Assembly: GCF_036850765.1 (NCBI RefSeq)
Contig: NC_089490.1
Location: forward strand, 244,912,562 to 244,976,561
DNA: 64,000 nucleotides
Source of the DNA: Saccopteryx bilineata
Taxonomy: Eukaryota > Chordata > Mammalia > Chiroptera > Emballonuridae
Direction of reading: 5' to 3'
The notes under the pieces were generated by a model. The model saw nothing but the letters and a program-made list of their open reading frames with translations, searched no databases and was not told the origin of the DNA. Positions 59,801 to 64,000 of the stretch are shown one piece after another. Every line of letters starts with the position of its first letter. Position 1 is the stretch's first letter. The translations under genes were made by a program, and so were the position numbers.

Positions 59801-61125
59801 CTCAGTCTAGGAAGGTTGTATTGTTCTAGGAATTTATCCATTTCTTCTAGATTGTTGTATTTGGTGGCATATAATTTTTCATAGTATTCTACAATAATTC
59901 TTTGTATATCTATGATGTCTGTGGTGATCTCTCCTCTTTCATTTTGGATTTTATTTATTTGAGTCCTGTGCCTTTTTTCCTTGGTGAGTCTTGCCAAGGG
60001 TTTGTCAATTTTGTTGATCTTTTCAAAGAACCAGCTCCTTGTTTTATTGATTTTTTCTATAGTTTTTCTGTTCTCTATTTCATTTATTTCTGCTCTGATT
60101 TTTATTATCTCCTTTCTTCGGCTTGTTTTGGGTTGTCTTTGTTCTTCTTTTTCTAGTTCCTTAAGGTGTGAAGTTAAGTGGTTTACTTCGGCTCTCTCTT
60201 GTTTGTTCATATAGGCCTGAAGTGATATGGACTTTCCTCTTATTATTGCTTTTGCTGCATCCCAGAGATTCTGATATGTCGTATTTTCATTTTCATTTGT
60301 CTGTATATATCTTTTGATCTCTGCGCTTATTTCTTCTTTGACCCATTCATTTTTTAGAAGTATGTTGTTTAGTTTCCACATTTTTGTGGGTTTTTCCCCC
60401 TCTTTTTTGCAGTTGAATTCTAGTTTCAAGGCTTTATGATCAGAAAATATGCTTGGTACAATTTCAATTTTTCTAAATTTGCTGATATTGTCTTTGTGGC
60501 CCAACATATGGTCAGTTCTTGAGACTGTTCCATGTGCACTAGAGAAAAATGTATACTCTGTCGCTTTGGGATGAAGTGTCCTGTAGATGTCTATCATATC
60601 CAGGTGTTCTAGTATTTCATTTAAGGCCACTATATCTTTATTGATTCTCTGTTTGGATGACCGATCTAGAGCCATCAGCGGTGTATTGAGGTCTCCAAGT
60701 ATGATTGTATTTTTGTTAGTTTTTGTTTTAAGGTCAATAAGTAGCTGTCTTATATATTTTGGTTCTCCTTGGTTTGGTGCATATATATTAAGGATTGTTA
60801 TGTCTTCTTGATTCAACTTCCCCTTAATCATTATGAAATGACCATTTTTGTCTCTGAGTACTTTTTCTGTCTTGTAGTCAGCATTATTAGATATGAGTAT
60901 TGCTACGCCTGCTTTTTTTTGGGTGTTGTTTGCTTGGAGTATTGTTTTCCAGCCTTTCACTTTGAATTTGTTTTTATCCTTGTTGCTTAGATGTGTTTCT
61001 TGTAGGCAGCATACCGTTGGATTTTCTTTTTTAATCCATTCTGCTACTCTGTGTCTTTTTATTGGTAAGTTTAATCCATTTATATTTAGTGTAATTATTG
61101 ACAATTGTGGGTTTTCTACTGCCAT
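56861..61125 (-). pseudogene. L1 ORF2: endonuclease-reverse transcriptase, two lesions
   Basis: From the ATG at 61125 an open stretch of 961 codons runs to a TAA at 58240-58242. The distal 290 codons (56861-57733) remain open after the VES. Endonuclease residues are at the positions known in human L1: Asn14, Glu43 (QETH), Asp145 and Asn147 (GDLN), Asp205, Asp229 and His230 (SDH). The reverse-transcriptase FADD has Asp702 and Asp703. The C-terminal [18 protein letters not shown] cysteine motif is intact. The stop is a single A-to-T change in a Lys codon. The VES sits 16 codons later, and its removal with one duplication leaves the frame unchanged. Expected intact length is about 1270 residues. 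As it stands it encodes endonuclease and polymerase but no C-terminal domain. Confidence 0.95.
57771..58189 (-). mobile_element. VES SINE inside L1 ORF2
   Basis: The head is at the right end (reverse complement of GGCCCTGGCCGGTTGGCTCAG) with GGTTCGATTCCCGGC. The A/T-rich tail is at the left. A perfect 18-bp target duplication TCTTCTATGTACTTTATT lies at 57753-57770 and 58190-58207. Three internal 20-bp modules. It landed in the same orientation as the L1 and is younger than it. Confidence 0.97.
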
Positions 61126-61455
61126 TTTATAAATTGCTTTCTGTTAGTTTTGTATCTAGTTTGATTCTTCTCTTTTGTTTTTCTATCATTTGTTTTTGTT
61201 TGTTTGTGTTCCATACTTCTTTCCTCTGTTGCTACCTTTTTTAAGTCAAGTGTTTTTGTGGTGGTTTTTTTAAGGGTGGTTACCATTAAGTAATGAAAAG
61301 GGTACCTACCATATTCATTGTAGTACCCTATCTTATAAGTATTTCTGCACTTCATCGTCCTTTGCTACTGTTAATCTCCATCCTCTCCCCCCCCCCCTTT
61401 TTTTCCTTTGTTGTCACAGTTTAAGTTTGGTTTTATTGTGTTCTTGGTGGAGCTG

Positions 61456-62451
61456 TTACTTGTGGTGTTGTTTTCTTTTGTTCTTTGAATCTGGTTGGAA
61501 AACCCCCTTTAGTATTTCCTGGAGTGGGGGCTTTCTGTTGATAAATTCTCTCATCTTTTCTGTATTTGTGAATGTTTTTATATCTCCTTCATACTTGAAG
61601 GATAGCTTTGATGGGTATAGTATTCTTGGCTGAAAGTTCCTCTCTTTCAGGGCTTTAAATATTGGGGTCCACTCTCTTCTAGCTTGTAGAGTTTCTGCTG
61701 AGAAATCTGATGATAATCTAATAGGCCTTCCTTTATATGTTGTACTCTTCTTTTCCCTGGCTGCCTTGAGAATTTTTTCTTTGTCATTGGTTTGTGTCAT
61801 CTTTATTATGATGTGCCTTGGAGCGGGTTTGTTGGGGTTAAGAAAACTCGGTGTTCTGTTTGTTTCTTGAATTTGAGGCTTTAGTTCTTTCCACAGGCTT
61901 GGGAAGTTCTCGTCTATTATTTGTTTGAGTATATTCTCCATTCCATTTTCTTTCTCTTCTCCCTCTGATATACCTATTATTCTTATGTTATTCTTTCTGA
62001 TGGAGTCAGACAATTCCTGTAGGGCTTTCTCGTTTTTTATTATTTTTGAGTCTCTTTCTTCTTCTCTCTGTTGTGCCTCAAGTTGTTTGTCTTCTATTTC
62101 ACTAATCCTATCCTCAATCTGGGCTGTTCTGTTAGCTAAGCTTGTTACCTCGTTTTTCAGCTCGTGAATTGAGTTTTTCATTTCTGTTTGATTTGATTTT
62201 ATAGTTTCAATTTCCTTGGTAATATAGTCTTTGTGTTCATTGATTTGTTTTCTGATCTCCCTATATTGCCTTTCTGTGTTTTCTTGTATATCTCTGAGTA
62301 TTTTTAAGATTTCTATTTCAAATTCTCTGTCATTTAGCTCCAAGGCTTCCAATATGTTAAGTCTTTTCTCTATAGATTTTTCCACATCTATTTGTGTTAC
62401 CTCTCTTTCTTTTGTATCCATAATATTCAATTTCCTCTTTCTTATTGGCAT
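61456..62451 (-). CDS. L1 ORF1 protein, complete, 331 residues
   Basis: ORF1p is the L1 RNA-binding chaperone that coats its own mRNA as a trimer. The frame MPIRKRKLNI to KNKRKQHHK has no stop or shift, and the length is close to the human protein (338). Residues 25-152 are heptad-rich and charged, a trimerising coiled coil. Residues 154-236 (NNIRIIGISEGEE ... PRHIIIKM) form the RRM. Residues 237-310 (TYKGRPIRLSSDFS ... KMREF) are the C-terminal domain, with the conserved Arg-Arg of QARREW at 258-259. The tail is Lys-rich. The start was chosen because the broken left copy has the same ATG context. It lies 330 bases upstream of ORF2, the usual bicistronic layout. Confidence 0.95.
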   Translation of the reverse strand: MPIRKRKLNIMDTKEREVTQIDVEKSIEKRLNILEALELNDREFEIEILKILRDIQENTERQYREIRKQINEHKDYITKEIETIKSNQTEMKNSIHELKNEVTSLANRTAQIEDRISEIEDKQLEAQQREEERDSKIIKNEKALQELSDSIRKNNIRIIGISEGEEKENGMENILKQIIDENFPSLWKELKPQIQETNRTPSFLNPNKPAPRHIIIKMTQTNDKEKILKAAREKKSTTYKGRPIRLSSDFSAETLQARREWTPIFKALKERNFQPRILYPSKLSFKYEGDIKTFTNTEKMREFINRKPPLQEILKGVFQPDSKNKRKQHHK

Positions 62452-64000
62452 CTGAGGGTGGTCTTGTTGATAGCACTAATTAGAATTAATAAAGAGTAAA
62501 AAGTAAAAAAAAAAAAAAAAAAAAAAGGTAAAACACCCCACAAAAAAAACCAATAATAATTTATTATTTCCCCCTTTTTTTCTTTCTTCTCTTTCCCTCC
62601 TCTACCCTCCTCAGGGAAATATCGTGCCTATAATGGAGGGCCTGATTTGGGGTGAAGAGTTCAAGGGGCAAAAAAAGGGAGTAGGGACCTACTAAATGCA
62701 AAAAAAAAAAAAAAGGAAGAAAATTTTAGAGAAGCATAAGATGATTTGCTTGTAAGTGATGGTCAACTAAGAGATATAATGAGAGGGATAAGAGGGAACC
62801 AGAAAAAAGGACCAAAAAAAGAATAATAAAGAAGAAAAAATAAAAATAATAAGTAAAAATCTGTTGTATTAAGTGGAGCGAAGACTAAATACAATGGAGA
62901 CCTTGGGTTGGGAGGACCCAAAATGCCACAAAAATAAACAAACAAGAAAAAAACAAAAACAAAAGCAAAAAAGAAAAATAAAGCCAAAAAAAGCCTTGAG
63001 TCCCAAATTAACTAATTTGTTCGTGATTGAAGATTAAATGGGAGGAAAGTAAAACGAGAAAAGAAAAAACAAATAGAAAGGAAAAAATAAGAAAAAGAGA
63101 AAAACGAAGAAAGAAATAAAAAAGGAAGAGAAAAAAACAAAATAAAGCAAATCAAAAAAAAAAAACAAAAGAGGAGAGATTGAGAGTTAAGTGTTTTGGC
63201 GTATAACCTTAAAGGAGGGTGAGGATGAAGAAGAGAAATAAAATGTAACACTCATGGGTAGTGTAGTTCCAGAAAAGGGAAGCATAAGATGGGCAGAGAA
63301 TAGAAGGACCGAGGTGGAGGAAATAAAGGCAATAAGATAGAAGAAACAAACAACAACAACAAAAAATTAGTGGAACAAGTTGTAAAGTCTGTGGATTTTT
63401 CTTGATTTTGAGAGGTTAACTTCTTCCTTTTTCTTTTCTCTCCCTCTTCCTGGTCGGTGACTCTGTACCCCAGGCTCTGCCCCTGTGTCACACTTAGGTA
63501 GGGATTTGCAGTTGATGGGATTCTATGGCAATGTCATATAATTGGCTTTAGTCTTGCTGGTAGTCAAGGCTTGTTGGCGTTTGCAGGGTCCAACGATGAG
63601 AGAGTTTGCTTTCCTGGATTCTCTCTCCTAGTCCCCCCTTTCTGAATTAGCAGCCTGGTGATCCAGCTATAAGGCTGCAACTGCTTCTGCCTGGGGAGTA
63701 AGAGGCTCAAAGAGCTGGGAAATCCCCACTCTATCCCCACTCAGCGCAAGGCTTTGGGAAAGGCTCTGGCAGTCAGGGCCTCCAGTGTAATCAGGCGGGG
63801 GTGGGAGTCAATTGATGTCAAGGTGACTGTTCAGCACCTAGCATTCAGTTGGACCTCTCACCCCAGGCTTTCCACACTTTGTAGCCTGTTTTGGCTGGGA
63901 AGAAGAGGCACTAGTCTCTGCTTGCGACTAGTGTAGTATAGATCTTATTATCTGCCAAGTCCCTCTTGTTAGCGTTTATCCCTGAGTATGGAGGCTCTAT
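62452..64000 (-). promoter_or_regulatory. L1 5'UTR, proximal part and a distinct upstream part
   Basis: 62452-63420 is low-complexity, purine-rich on the + strand. 63421-63800 matches 2281-2640 of the left L1 in reverse (for example the gactctgtacc and ctctttgagcctct words). From about 63800 to the window edge the sequence has no similarity to the monomers or head of the left L1. Confidence 0.75.

Larger units (their letters stand above)
56554..64000 (-). mobile_element. young L1 (LINE-1), nearly intact, runs off the window
   Basis: Antisense L1 with 3' poly(A)/T-rich tail at about 56554-56600, a 3'UTR, ORF2 (56861-61125, interrupted), a 330-base inter-ORF spacer, ORF1 (61456-62451) and 5'UTR from 62452 to beyond 64000. 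ORF1 is complete. ORF2 has just one visible nonsense codon and one VES insertion. Its coding sequence aligns without other shifts to the L1 at the left end. The 5' end lies outside the window, so completeness of the promoter is unknown. Confidence 0.96.

Noticed and set aside
58592..61132. Plus-strand ORFs of 60-121 codons, with membrane-like composition
   Set aside because: Reverse-strand shadows of L1 ORF2. Hydrophobicity comes from the complement of Lys/Asn-rich codons. The same holds for minus-strand ORFs at 5269-7264.

Overview
The window is mammalian, and most likely from a bat of the Yangochiroptera (vespertilionid-like). Four SINEs match the bat tRNA-derived VES family, starting GGCCCTGGCCGGTTGGCTCAG. 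There are also several short hAT elements with clean 8-bp target duplications, and an L1 that is almost intact. I found no convincing host exon, tRNA, rRNA, CRISPR or bacterial-type gene. This is an intergenic or intronic stretch whose content is mostly transposable elements of different ages, often nested.

Layout. 0.35-10 kb: an old L1 fragment split by a full-length L1 on the + strand (1003-9020). That L1 has a 2.6-kb 5'UTR with about 3.5 tandem 241-bp monomers, a broken ORF1 and a broken ORF2. 10-21 kb: mostly single-copy DNA with MIR, MaLR, an ancient L1 3'UTR, one VES, a Tc1/mariner MITE (15.3 kb), a TIR element at 12.0 kb and an internally deleted mariner with 97-bp inverted repeats (19.9-20.5 kb). 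21.3-23.9 kb: a complete but dead Tigger/pogo DNA transposon. 25.3-27.4 kb: an old L1 ORF2 piece, apparently inside a MaLR LTR. 29.9-37 kb: a nested tower made of an old antisense L1, into which a complete LTR provirus (30193-35317), a second tRNA-SINE family and a young L1 3' fragment were inserted. The provirus itself carries a hAT element. 43.6-48.1 kb: three nonautonomous hAT elements, one split by a VES. 49.7-52.3 kb: large simple repeats. 54.9-56.5 kb: L1 3' fragment, MaLR LTR and a degraded SINE. 56.55-64.0 kb: a young antisense L1 running off the right edge. Its ORF1 is complete, and its ORF2 is interrupted only by one stop codon and one VES insertion.

The two observations I consider most worth checking are these. 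(1) The provirus appears chimeric: its tRNA-Lys primer site, 6-bp target duplication and capsid N-half look betaretroviral (class II), while its nucleocapsid/protease remnant looks class I. Between them lies duplicated non-coding filler. (2) The two long L1s share coding and proximal 5'UTR sequence but have unrelated sequence upstream of the same point. One carries mouse-L1-like tandem monomers there, which suggests promoter replacement.
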